Shown piece after piece: positions 25,185-35,075 of a stretch of 64,000 nt of DNA. The notes under the pieces were generated by a model. It did no database searches. It was not told the origin of the DNA and saw only the letters and a list, made by a program, of their open reading frames with translations. Origin of the DNA: Eopsaltria australis. Taxonomy: Eukaryota > Chordata > Aves > Passeriformes > Petroicidae. The stretch spans positions 2,418,001-2,482,000 of the forward strand of contig JAVTVJ010000076.1 of the NCBI GenBank assembly GCA_034509425.1, in the 5' to 3' direction. How positions within the stretch are numbered: the stretch's first letter is position 1; each line of letters starts with the position of its first letter. The translations under genes and the position numbers were made by a program.

Positions 25185-28100
25185 TTTTAAATATCACTGT
25201 CAGAAGACTAGAATAGAAGCAGCTGTCTCTGGCAGACAGACATGTTTCATTCCATCAGAGAGCTGTGGATATTTGGAAATAACCCACACTTACTCTATAT
25301 TTAACTACAAGCTTTCCATTTGTTTGGAGACAGTCAGGGATTTATGCTCAAACAAGAACTTTTCTCTACCAGGTTTTGTTCATAAAGCACCATTTTCCTG
25401 TGGCACTGGCACGTGAATGCCAGGGTGCCACAAGCAAACCACATTGTGGGGAGGGCTCATGATTTCACAGCTTTTGGTCACACAGTCCTGGCAGTAAATG
25501 GAGACGTTTTCAGAATGTGCCTTTCCCCAAGAATCTAAATGCTTTAATTAACCAGGCTGAAGTGGAGATGACCTCGTGCTTTGGATGTGGTAGCTGTTAA
25601 ACCATTCCCACTGCTAACTCCTCAGAACTCCTGCACACAGCATTTCCTGAGGGGGACTTCACCATCTGCCATAGACTCACAGGGGATGCCAATCAGGCCA
25701 GGGACTCAGAGCCCATCCTGTGTCCTCCTTAATAAGAGCACTGAAAGGCTGTAATTTTTGCCTTACTAACTCTGTCACATTTCCTCCCTATTTGATTGAT
25801 TTCTATTCTTTTCAACTCTTCCCTCTGTTCCCTATGTAAATGCCTTTTTTTTTTTCTTTTTGTACAGCACACATACACTCTAGCATTTTAATTCCAGTGT
25901 TTAAGGCCTTAAATAATATAGTACTGCTGCTGTCTACTTGCAAGACTGCCCATGGTCTCTTACTGTGTCACTGCTGTAAATATCAATTGCAAGGAGAATG
26001 TAACATGATAGAATGAAATTGCATGTCTTGGAAGCTTGCTCGGATTGCCAGCACCTTCATTCCCAGAGGTAGAAAGAAAAAAAAAAGAAGAAAAGAGGAA
26101 GACTTTAGAAAATCTATACCTTGGTGTGGACAGTACTTTTTGCTAGTCTTCAACATGCCTCAGGGCTTTCCTTTGCAATGGTTCTGTGTGCCTGCTGGTC
26201 CCCGCCTTGCTGGAAGGAGGCTCTGTGCACTTTGCAGAGCTGCTCTGTGCCATGGATACAGTTGTCTGTGAGGTCTCACAGTGAGACTAGGAGAAAATTG
26301 CAAATCCCTGTGACGATGAGTGAGGGAAAAAGGCCTGATGATCTCCTTGATTTAGGATGAACAGAGTATTAATAGATATTTTTTTAGTGCAAAAGTAGTG
26401 GAAGGTATTTGCTTTCCAAACTAGATCATTTCACAGATGTGTATTAGGGTGTATCTCAATCAGAATACAAGGAACAGACAACCAGGCACAGGGAAAGGCA
26501 AACATCTTTTATGCTGGTTTTGCCTTATAGGGATAACTCAGCATAAAATTATGCCCTGAGATGCCATAATGTGGAACTGCACTGTTAGGCTCCTGAAGAT
26601 CACCTCGATATAATATGAGACAGATTTTCAAAAAGGACTGAAAACATTCCCTCGGCAAAAACCACTCTTGTTTTTAAATTACTCAACTGAAAGACTGCTT
26701 CCTCAAATGATTACACACATCAGAAAACTGTGTTCCTATTACAAAAAAAATTACAATTTTGTTTCTCATTCCAAAAAATATGTGCTTATTGGCCTGATAT
26801 TTCTGTGTGTAGGCACCATGATAAATCCCCACAATAAATCCATGGATGAAAATAGCAGTTCAGAATTTGCTAAAACACTATGGAATGCTTTCTGCAGTGT
26901 GGATTTGTTTTCCACCTTTTTCCCCAATAATAAATGTTAGAATCAGCAGTAAGGGCTTATAACACAGCCACACCAGTACTGTAAAGTATAGAATTTATTA
27001 CCTAGATCTGCAGAACATAAATTTTCCAAGGCCTGTAATTGTATAAAATGCTACATGAATCCAACAATGTGAAGAAATCTATTTTTAGGGCAAAATTTTT
27101 TCCAGTTTTCAGGGTCTCAACCTCTGTCTGGGAATTAAAAACACTACAGGACTGAGGTGCTCAACAGCTTGTTGGAACTGATATGTGTGTATTGTCAACT
27201 AAGCACAAATCCTTCTCAAATGCTGGGAAGACCTCTCCCGCTGCCTGAACTCGCCAGTTCTGGATGTCTCTGCTACCAGCACTGGTGTCAGCAGAACAGA
27301 TAGTCCACCTTGGGGTAATTAAAATTATTAGGCCTCATGGAGGAAAGCAGTGGTTCATAGAAAAAAGTGGCCTGCCTGAAGTATTTTCATATCCTAATGG
27401 TTCTGAAGTGTTATCAAGCCTACCACAAGGCTTCACTGCATCTAAACAGCTGCAAGTTGTCTCCCTCAAGCAGATAGGTGTTTAGCTTAAAACAAGGTCA
27501 TACTTTTAGAACAGCTTCAAGAAAGTGCCAACAATTCCTATTGAATTCATCTCAGTGGATGAAACTCTTCATGAATTGCTGTTCCTCCCTTTCCATGCTC
27601 TGACTCTGTGCTGACTTCACAAGGAACAAGCAGATTTTACTGTTCTTCTCTAGTGCCAGTTGTGGTTAATAATATTGTCCTCGTGAAAGCCACAAGAAAT
27701 AACCAATGGTTTCTCCAGGTCAGTGTTGAATCTACCTAGGAAAACCCAATTATAGCTTTAAAAGTTCACCACCTGTGTTCATAGAGGGCATAAACATATT
27801 GTAAAAGATCTCAAAAAAACCTAACCCTCCCCCCCCTCACCAGAATCATCATGGCCATCTTCAGTAGTTTGGTGCAGTTCTGAAGTAATCTCTTTTTTTA
27901 AGACTGATTTAGGTATCTAAAAAAACAGATGCTTCAGGTCACCACTCTGTAACACCTTTTTTTTTGGCTCTTGATGTGCTTCTGTAAGTCACACTGGATC
28001 CAAATGCCTAAAGAGAGCCAAAGATGGTTGTGGTCATATTCAACAATATATAAATAATTTTAAAATAAAAGCTTTACGATTCTTACATCTTAAGAAGAAG

Positions 28101-28251
28101 TGGTTGTAAGCCACGCATTCAGCTTCCATCGTGTGCTTTCAGCTCTTTCTCTTTGTTTTATCAAAAGAATGAGTGCAGGATTGTCCCACCTCACAGACAG
28201 GTCTTGGCAATAAATGCATTAAGGTGTAAGATGAAGTAGCACAACAGAAAC
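25185..28251. other. Unique DNA, no gene seen
   Basis: About 3 kb between the purine tract and the solo LTR. Frames at 26023-26271, 26121-26360, 26668-26940 and 27264-27485 have no recognised domain. A C-rich run at 27825-27836 is too short for four G-quadruplex runs. Nothing else is seen. Confidence 0.6.
28246..28251. repeat. Left copy of 6-bp target-site duplication
   Basis: AGAAAC directly precedes the LTR and is repeated directly after it at 28825-28830. Retroviral integrases of the alpharetrovirus / class II ERV group typically duplicate 6 bp. Confidence 0.9.
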
Positions 28252-28453
28252 TGTTGCGGTGGTTCGGAACCAGAGGACTTCCGGACAGGTTCCACGGACA
28301 GAGGGTTTCCCCCCGGAGCTCCCAGGGGCAGCAGTTGGACCACCAATCCACGGACCCAAGCTCCTGCTATTGGTTACTGGACTTGTCTGTTATGTATTCC
28401 CCGCTCTGGGAAATTCCCTGTCACTCCATAGTTCATTCGTTGTTCTCTCTGTT

Positions 28454-28502
28454 CCCCTCCCCTCCCTAAACCCAATTTGATCATGTACCCCAGCCCCTCC
28501 CC
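28454..28502 (-). promoter_or_regulatory. G-quadruplex-type C-rich block in LTR U3
   Basis: C runs at 28454-28457, 28459-28462, 28464-28466 and 28471-28473 have loops of 1, 1 and 4 bases, so the minus strand can form a G-quadruplex. Further C4 runs follow at 28488-28491, 28494-28497 and 28499-28502. The block lies 45-90 bases upstream of the TATA-like motif, where LTRs often carry Sp1-type sites. Confidence 0.6.
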
Positions 28503-28545
28503 TGTATTGTTCCCTGCCCTCATCCTATTGGGTGTTGTTCCTCCC

Positions 28546-28552
28546 TTAAATA
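28546..28552 (+). promoter_or_regulatory. TATA-like element of the LTR
   Basis: TTAAATA about 59 bases upstream of the AATAAA signal, in the position expected at the end of U3. Inferred by position and motif only. Confidence 0.5.
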
Positions 28553-28604
28553 CCGATGTAATAAGCTGCTCTTGGCTCTTGGTCCATGTGCTCCCTTTGG
28601 AGGC

Positions 28605-28610
28605 AATAAA
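28605..28610 (+). terminator. AATAAA polyadenylation signal of the LTR
   Basis: A canonical AATAAA follows the TATA-like element by 59 bases, as expected for the R region of a short LTR. A CA dinucleotide lies within the next 20 bases as a plausible cleavage site. Confidence 0.65.
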
Positions 28611-28824
28611 CCTACCGAAATCACATACCAAGAGACCTCCTTCTCTGGTAGTTCTTTGCTGTTTCACCACGCTCCGGGGGCAACATCTCCCCGGACCGAA
28701 TGCGGGCCAGCTGTGCTCATAGTCAGCACTCCGAGGAAGTCTTCCAGATCGCGAACGACTTCCTAGGGTAGCGCTAGGACTCCGCTGCCGGTACCAGGGT
28801 GGGACTGAAGCAGGGAACGCAACA

Positions 28825-28830
28825 AGAAAC
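28825..28830. repeat. Right copy of 6-bp target-site duplication
   Basis: AGAAAC directly after the terminal GCAACA of the LTR, identical to 28246-28251. Confidence 0.9.
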
Positions 28831-31726
28831 CACCTCACACTTGCCCACATGAATTCTTGCATACTTACAGTTTGTAGACAAACATAAAATAACAGCTCCA
28901 AAATAGTTACTCTTTAAAAGGACTCCTTGCTTTTGTTTTTTTTTTTTTAATACGAATTTCATAATTTTCTGAAGCCTAGTTCATGAGACTTAGAAGTGAT
29001 TTCTCTGTGGTTTGAAGCAATCTTCAGATATTTCCTACCAGTTCTTTACACCAGACAAACCTCTAGTGGAATCTTACGGCTGAACTTTCAAAGGATTTTA
29101 AAATCTGCTTTTGTGTTCTTTCTTTTTTTTTTAAATAATTTTATTCTACCATTTGCCATTTGCACATTTGTGATTCTAAAAAAGCCTATGTGGTACTTTT
29201 CCCTTAGAAGCTGTGCTTTTTTTCCCTTCATAGATAGTATTTGCAAAGCTTATATTTGTCACTCTAACAAAGCAGAGCTGAATGAGCTATTTAGCCATAT
29301 AATAAATGAACGAAGAAAGAGGACCAATTGAATTGGTGCTTTTATTTCAACAAAATCCTTTCAGCAATTGTCTTTCTCTTCATAGAGACCTTCATGGCAT
29401 TATTTCACTAAATGACACCATGAATGTAATTACTTTGATTCAGAGTGTTGGAATCACACAGGTAACAAATTACACTGCCCCCTGATGAGTAATAATTCAA
29501 TTATTCAGTGGCCTTATAACAGTTGGAAATAGCCTATTCTCATTTCACAAACATCATATTTACTGCTGGAAATAAACCATTTCTCCAGAATGAAATATTA
29601 GATCTATATATCTTAGCACATGTAAGCTCCCAAATGGATCACTGCATAACTGCATATCTTTGGTGTTTTTAATATTAAAGGGTCTGCAGAGAAACTGAGC
29701 CTCTTGGGTTGCTTTGTTTCAGTAGATGTGTACATATATTTTGTCTGTTTACTACCTGGTGATTCAAGGATTGTTTATATAAATATTGAGCAACAGTTGT
29801 GCGTAGAGTGAGGTTTGAGAGATCTCAGTGACACCAGTGCTGTTGGCATTCATTCCAAACTTAAAGCAAAAGCTAAATGTGCATCCAAAGGGACATTCCT
29901 TGGACATGACTCTCCTCTTCTGTGCTCCAGCACAAACGAAGCATACAACACTAACAACAGTATAAAACAGGGGTGAAGAGGGGAAGAAACAACCCTGCTT
30001 GCTGAAAGGTCAGCTAAAAGCAAGACTTTTGGGGTAAAATGTGTAAAGCCCACTGAGATTTTCAAATACACTAAGTGCAAAACTTCTAATTATGCAATCT
30101 CCAAATCATATTTAGATATATAAGGACCTGTGAAGATCCCACAGACATGTCTCTCTTCACCCTTATGTGCCTCGATATCTTTAAAAACTGTTGGTGTTTT
30201 CATCTACTGTGATGTGATTTATACAACTTGTATTCAGCTCAGCAGTGCAGCATTCCTTCAGACTGTCTGCAGGAGGCATCAGTAAGGAATTTCCAAACTA
30301 TAATTGCTGGTTTTGGTCCTAAAAAGAAGCAGCAGCAGATGTGCAGCCCCTTTTTTATCTGATACTTGGCAGCTTGGAATTTTTCTACAGGATCTGGCAG
30401 ATACAGATTCCATTTTTGAATTTGCTTGGAGATGTCCAAACTTTTACTTCCTTGGGACTGCCTTGACACCCATTTTATAAGGGAATTGGTGGGAAAGCTT
30501 TCAGTCTTTCCCATGGAAGCTGTGCCATTATACATGAAATATTTAAAGATGTGTTAATCTTTAAGAGCATGATGTGCTTCACTAGTTCTCAGCTGAGAGA
30601 CAGCGTACACCACTGAGAGTGGAGGGGACAGAGGGCTGTCTGCCAGTCACTTTTATTAAATTACTTTTACAAGAAAGAGGTGATTTTCCTCTTAGGTGAG
30701 GACTTAGTCCCTAGACAATGGAATCATTCTATCTCTGTCAAACAATTTCCTCAACCAGAACTAAAGTCTGGTATTGTAGTATATTTTTTTCCAGCTTAGT
30801 TTCAAAGCAGTGGTCATTTAGATGGTTTTTTAAAAGTCAGTGTTGCACTGTGGGTGTAAAAATATCAGTTTACAACTTGCAATAACTGAATTCAACTAAG
30901 GAAATCTACCAAAATTTTGCAATAAGTTGCCACAAAGTTATAATGAGGGATGAATCCCTCAAGCAAAAATGGGAAAATGAAAACAGATGAAGAAGAAAAT
31001 TAAGCTGATTTTCTACCAAGATGCAGTGCTGCTCACCGGTGTTCAGACACACATCTCTGTAAGTCTTAAAAAAATCTTCAAGACTGTGAACATGTATGAG
31101 CAGTATATCTGACTGTCTACATATACAAATGTAAATCCATGTGCAGGGAAGGGTAATCAAGGACCTAAACTTTTTAATATATTTTTCAGATGAAGAGAAT
31201 TTCTGGTGGTCTTATATTTCCAGTGCTAATGCCAATCATCTCTAAAAGTCTGGCCATGTATTTTAATATTTACAACTCTGAAAACCCTTTCTTATATGAT
31301 GATTTGCAGTCCAAGATCTCAATACAAGTTCATCCTGAAACAAAATTTAGTTACCCTGATAACACAGCTATGAAGTTCATACATTCTGTTCATACTTTAA
31401 AAAGAGCAAACTGAATAATGAAGATTTCAAGACACTAGATTATTGCAATTAGCAGCATGGAAGAGAGTGGAAAACTCAGTCCAAACTGAGCAGCACCTCT
31501 GTAATGCTACACATTCTTACATTTAAGCATATTGTATGTCTTTGTAGGATTAGAAACTAAACTTCAACTGTGATCTACCATAGCAAGATCTCTGTTTAGC
31601 ATAGAGATTTTTAAGTAGCACTCCTCTTATTAGAGAAGGAGACACTAAGTCACTTCTCTAAAGTAAGCCCCAGGTTTAATCACTCCATTTAAGCCAATTG
31701 CAAAACTGAGTTAGTGAAGCTGTGAA
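28831..31726. other. Unique DNA, no gene seen
   Basis: About 2.9 kb. It includes a 13-T run at 28936-28948. Frames at 28996-29331 plus (111 codons) and 30239-30535 minus (98 codons) have no recognised family. No interspersed repeat is seen. Confidence 0.6.
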
Positions 31727-32674
31727 TTCATAGAATTGCAGAATATTCTGAGTTGGAAGGCACCTACGAGATGCAGCATAATCCAACTCCTGGCCCTGCA
31801 CAGGACCATCCCCAAGAGATACCATGTACCTGAGAGTGTTATTCAAATACTTCTTGAACTCTGTCAGACTGGTGCTGTGACCCCTTCCCTGGGGAGCCTG
31901 GTCTAGTGCCCAGCCACCCTCTGGGTGAAGAAAATTTTCCTGATATCCAACCTAAACCTTCCCTGACACTGCTTCATTCCCTTGGGTCCTGTCACTGGTT
32001 ACCAGAGAGAAGAGATCAGTGTCTGCCCCTCTTCCCCTCACAAGGAAGTTGCAGACTACAGTGAGGTTTCCCATCAGACTCCTCTTTTCCAGGCTGAACA
32101 GACCAAGGGCCCTCAGCCACTCCTCATGTGGCTTCCCCTCAAGGCCCCTCACCATCCTTGTTCCCCTCCTTTGGACACTCTCTAATATTTTATTGCCTTT
32201 CTTCCATTGTGGCACCCAGAACCGCCCCCAGCACTGGAGGTGAGGCTGCCCCAGCTCAGATCAGAGTGGGACAATCCCCTCTCTTTCCCAGCTGGCAATG
32301 CTGTGCCTGATGCCCCCAGGACATGCTTGGCCCTCCTGGCTGCCAGGACACTGCTGACTTATACTGAGCTTGCCACTGACCAGGACCCCCACATCCCTTT
32401 CTGCAGCGTTACTTTCCAACCTCTTTCTCCACAGTTTGTATGTCCATCTACAGTTGCCCCATCCCAGGTGCAGAATTGGGAATTTCCCCTTGTTAAACTT
32501 AATATGGTTGGTGATTGTCCATCCATTTATCAATGTCCCTCTGGAGGGCCTCCCTGCCTTAGAGGGTATCAACAACTCCTCCTTTTGTATCATCTGCAAA
32601 CTTGATTAGTATCCCTTCAAATCTTGCATCCAATTCATTAATTAAAATGTTGAAAAGAACTAACTGGTCCCAAC
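31727..32674 (-). mobile_element. CR1 LINE, 5'-truncated, with ORF2 remnants
   Basis: Minus-strand CR1 with its 3' end at the left (tcatagaattgcagaat at 31728). It is about 950 bp and reaches into ORF2. The reverse-transcriptase catalytic box reads FADD at complement 32589-32600, followed by TK. Downstream coding is broken into frames: 32261-32599 (with ILHLGWGN, AERDVGVLVSGKL, GGIRHSIAS) and 31952-32215 (with ILESVQRRGTRMVRGLEGKP and GLFSLEKR). The FADD box is not in frame with the block after it, so the copy is dead. Plus-strand frames at 31982-32609 are antisense shadows. The subfamily resembles the J/Y-like CR1 common in passerines (inference). Confidence 0.93.
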
Positions 32675-34480
32675 TATGCCCAAAAAACAGTGTAGACTTT
32701 TCCCAAACGTATAACATCTAGAACAGTTATTTCAGCTTTCAAAAGCATAAATTGACTCCTGTAAGATAAAGACTTCAATTGACCAGAAGCCAGAAAAGTG
32801 AAAATTGTGTCTGCTGTTATCGGTCCTGTCCTGATTACAGGTTAAGGATCTGTGTCCAGTCCTGAAGTAGGTTTGAAATAGAATTCAATCCCAAAAATTA
32901 CTGCTGTGTTGCCACCCAGTTCTTAATGTGAGCAACCCCAGCAGCTGTCCCAGTTTGTTTAACTTTGGTGTACCTCAGACAGTAGCAGAGCAGCTTGGCC
33001 TCTCTGTCATGCTTAAGCTTGGCTCTGATCCTGAGACTAGATACTCCCATGCCTGACTCACATGAGGGATTTTCTCAGGAACAGCAAGTCTGGCACACTT
33101 CTATAAGAATAGTCTTCATTCATGGGAGAATGATGTTTGCTGTTGTCCTCTAAAAGTCAGTTGAAAATGAGTGTTTGATTCCTTTAAACAAGCAATTTGA
33201 AGCAGAAACTTCCTACTTGCCATCATTCTTTGCCTATGCAAGTGCACATAGGAGTTGGAGAGAAATCAGAAGGAAGATTCAGTCCTTCTTATTACTTTTC
33301 AGAAAAATTCAAGACTCACTGCCTTGGTGAAGCAAACGATACTGAATATCTCTATGTAGTTTATTAAGTAGGGCAGTTTTTCAGGGTAGGGGAGACTTGG
33401 AATCTCTCCAATAATTATTCTAACATTTTCCCAAGTTTCTGTGTTATAGTAAATTCCACTCTAGAGCCAAGCACATAAAATTAAGATGTCTGAACAGTCA
33501 TTAAGTTTATTTTGAGAGCTAACACTAAATAAAATACGTTTGAAACCTTGTTTTAGCTAATTGAAGACATTTATGTACAATAATACATTTGAAAACACAG
33601 AATTTTATGGGAGGGAATTACCCCACTGAATACCTTTTTCTGCTAGGTGAGACTACCTGCCACGAATACTGTTAGGCTCACCAGGATGCATTTGGCAATC
33701 CTTGTTACCAGCTTTTCCTCCTGATCAAATAAAATCACCCCCTGACTAGAATGGCACTGGTGACCTAAATCCCAGTTCTAGTGCTGAAATTGAGGGAAAT
33801 GGATTGAGGACTGAGAACTAGGTGTCTACAAAGAAACATGGCCTAGCAGCTCACTGTGCATTTTAAATATTCCCCATATTGCTTTATGGGGAATCATTTG
33901 AGGGTTGCTCATCCATATTCTAAGTGTAAAATAAAATGACAATAAACAGGACTGTTATATAACAAAATAAAAAACAGTCTTGTTAGACTTTTTCAAAACA
34001 GAAATCTCAGCTTTTCTCATGCATTATGCACTTTTAGTATCTTTTAGATCAATATTTTATATGTAGTGTAATAGCCCTCCTTTTTCTTTAAACAGAGCTG
34101 ATTGGAGAAAGGAAGGCAGAAAGGTTTCATTGCTGTCTAACTCGTATTGATTTTGTAACTGCTGAATTTAGAGCAAAAGAGGCTCCAGTAAAGGAATACA
34201 TTTTTATTTCATGTGACATATATTCCCTAAGGAGAACACAGCAAAAAGAGGGCAAAGAAGGATTTGGGAAGCTAATTAACACAGATCATGAAAATCAAAG
34301 AAATCAAAGGGAGAGAATTTAGGAAGGCTGGCATGGCCACTCCAGGAGAAGGATCAGCCATATCTCTGTCTTTCCTGACAGAGGATTCCCTGAGCTGCTT
34401 TTGAAAATCTCCAGTGACAGAGAGCCTAAAATCTCCCTCAGTGATCTGTCCCCATAACCTTATAGTGACAAAGATTTCAG
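32675..34480. other. Unique DNA between two related CR1s; hairpin at 33.87 kb
   Basis: No gene is seen in these 1.8 kb. A perfect 10-bp inverted repeat with a 6-base loop (attccccata / tatggggaat) occupies 33869-33894. The minus frame 34272-34562 runs out of the neighbouring CR1 and is not a gene. Confidence 0.6.
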
Positions 34481-35075
34481 AATCATAGAATATTCTGAGT
34501 TGAAAGGCACCTACAAGGTGCCTCAAAATCCAACTCCTGGCCCTGCAGAGGGCCATCCCCAAGAGTCACACCATGTACCTGAGAGCATTGTCGAAATGCT
34601 CCTTGAACTCTGTCAGGCTGGTGCTGTGACGACTTCCCTGGGGAGCCTGTTCCAGTGCACAACCACTCACTGGGTGAAGACCCTTTTCCTGATATCCAAC
34701 CTAAACCTTTCCTGACATAACTTCAGGTCATTCCCTTGGGTCCTGTCAGTGGTCACCAGAGAGAAGAGATCAGTGCCTGCCCCTCCTCTTCCCCTCACAA
34801 GGAAGCCATAGACTGTGATGAGGTCTGCTGTCAGTCTCCTCCAGGCTGAACAGACCAAGTGACCTCATTGACTCCTCATATGGCTTCCCCTCAGGGCCCC
34901 TCACCATCCTTGTTGCCCTCCTTTGGACATTCTCCAATGTCTTCAATTGTGGCACCCAGAACTGCCCCCAGCACTGGAGGTGAGGCTGCCCCAGTGCAGA
35001 GCAGAGCAGGACAATCCCCTCCCTTGCCCAGCTGGCAATGCTGTGTCTGATGCTCCCCAGGACACCGTCAGCCCT
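34481..35075 (-). mobile_element. CR1 LINE, 5'-truncated, same subfamily and orientation as 31727-32674
   Basis: The left edge (aatcatagaatattctgag) is the CR1 3' end. The sequence then matches the first 600 bases of the 31727 element with roughly 85% identity by eye. The minus frames 34770-35084 (GSIRHSIASWAREG, ENVQRRATRMVRGPEGKPYE, LGLFSLEE) and 34667-34858 (TDLFSLVTTDRTQGND, RFRLDIRK) are the C-terminal part of CR1 ORF2 split by a frameshift near 34850. The reverse-transcriptase catalytic box lies beyond the truncation and is absent. Confidence 0.93.

Larger units (their letters stand above)
28252..28824 (+). mobile_element. Solo LTR of a class II (ERVK-type) endogenous retrovirus
   Basis: A 573-bp LTR starts TGTTGC and ends GCAACA, exact inverted complements, and is bounded by a perfect AGAAAC duplication. 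It holds inverted CCAAT boxes (ATTGG at 28369-28373 and near 28527), a TATA-like TTAAATA at 28546 and an AATAAA polyadenylation signal at 28605-28610, giving a plausible U3-R-U5 order on the plus strand. No gag, pol or env sequence is attached, so it is a solo LTR left by LTR-LTR recombination. More than 20 CpGs survive in it, unlike the surrounding sequence, which suggests a young insertion. The 175-codon minus frame 28374-28901 runs through it and out the other side and is a shadow. Class is inferred from the 6-bp duplication and general LTR form. Confidence 0.88.

Noticed and set aside
24925..25197. 90-codon minus-strand frame rich in Phe, Leu and Ser
   Set aside because: It is the direct translation of the purine microsatellite tract.
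27825..27836. C-rich run as a further G-quadruplex
   Set aside because: It offers only three usable C runs rather than four.
28374..28901. 175-codon minus-strand open frame, the longest in the window
   Set aside because: It lies antisense through the solo LTR and continues past its left-hand target duplication copy into unique DNA. Its length follows from the GC-richer LTR; no domain is present.
31982..32609. Several plus-strand frames of 60-132 codons, rich in Pro and Ser
   Set aside because: All are antisense to the minus-strand CR1 ORF2 remnant.
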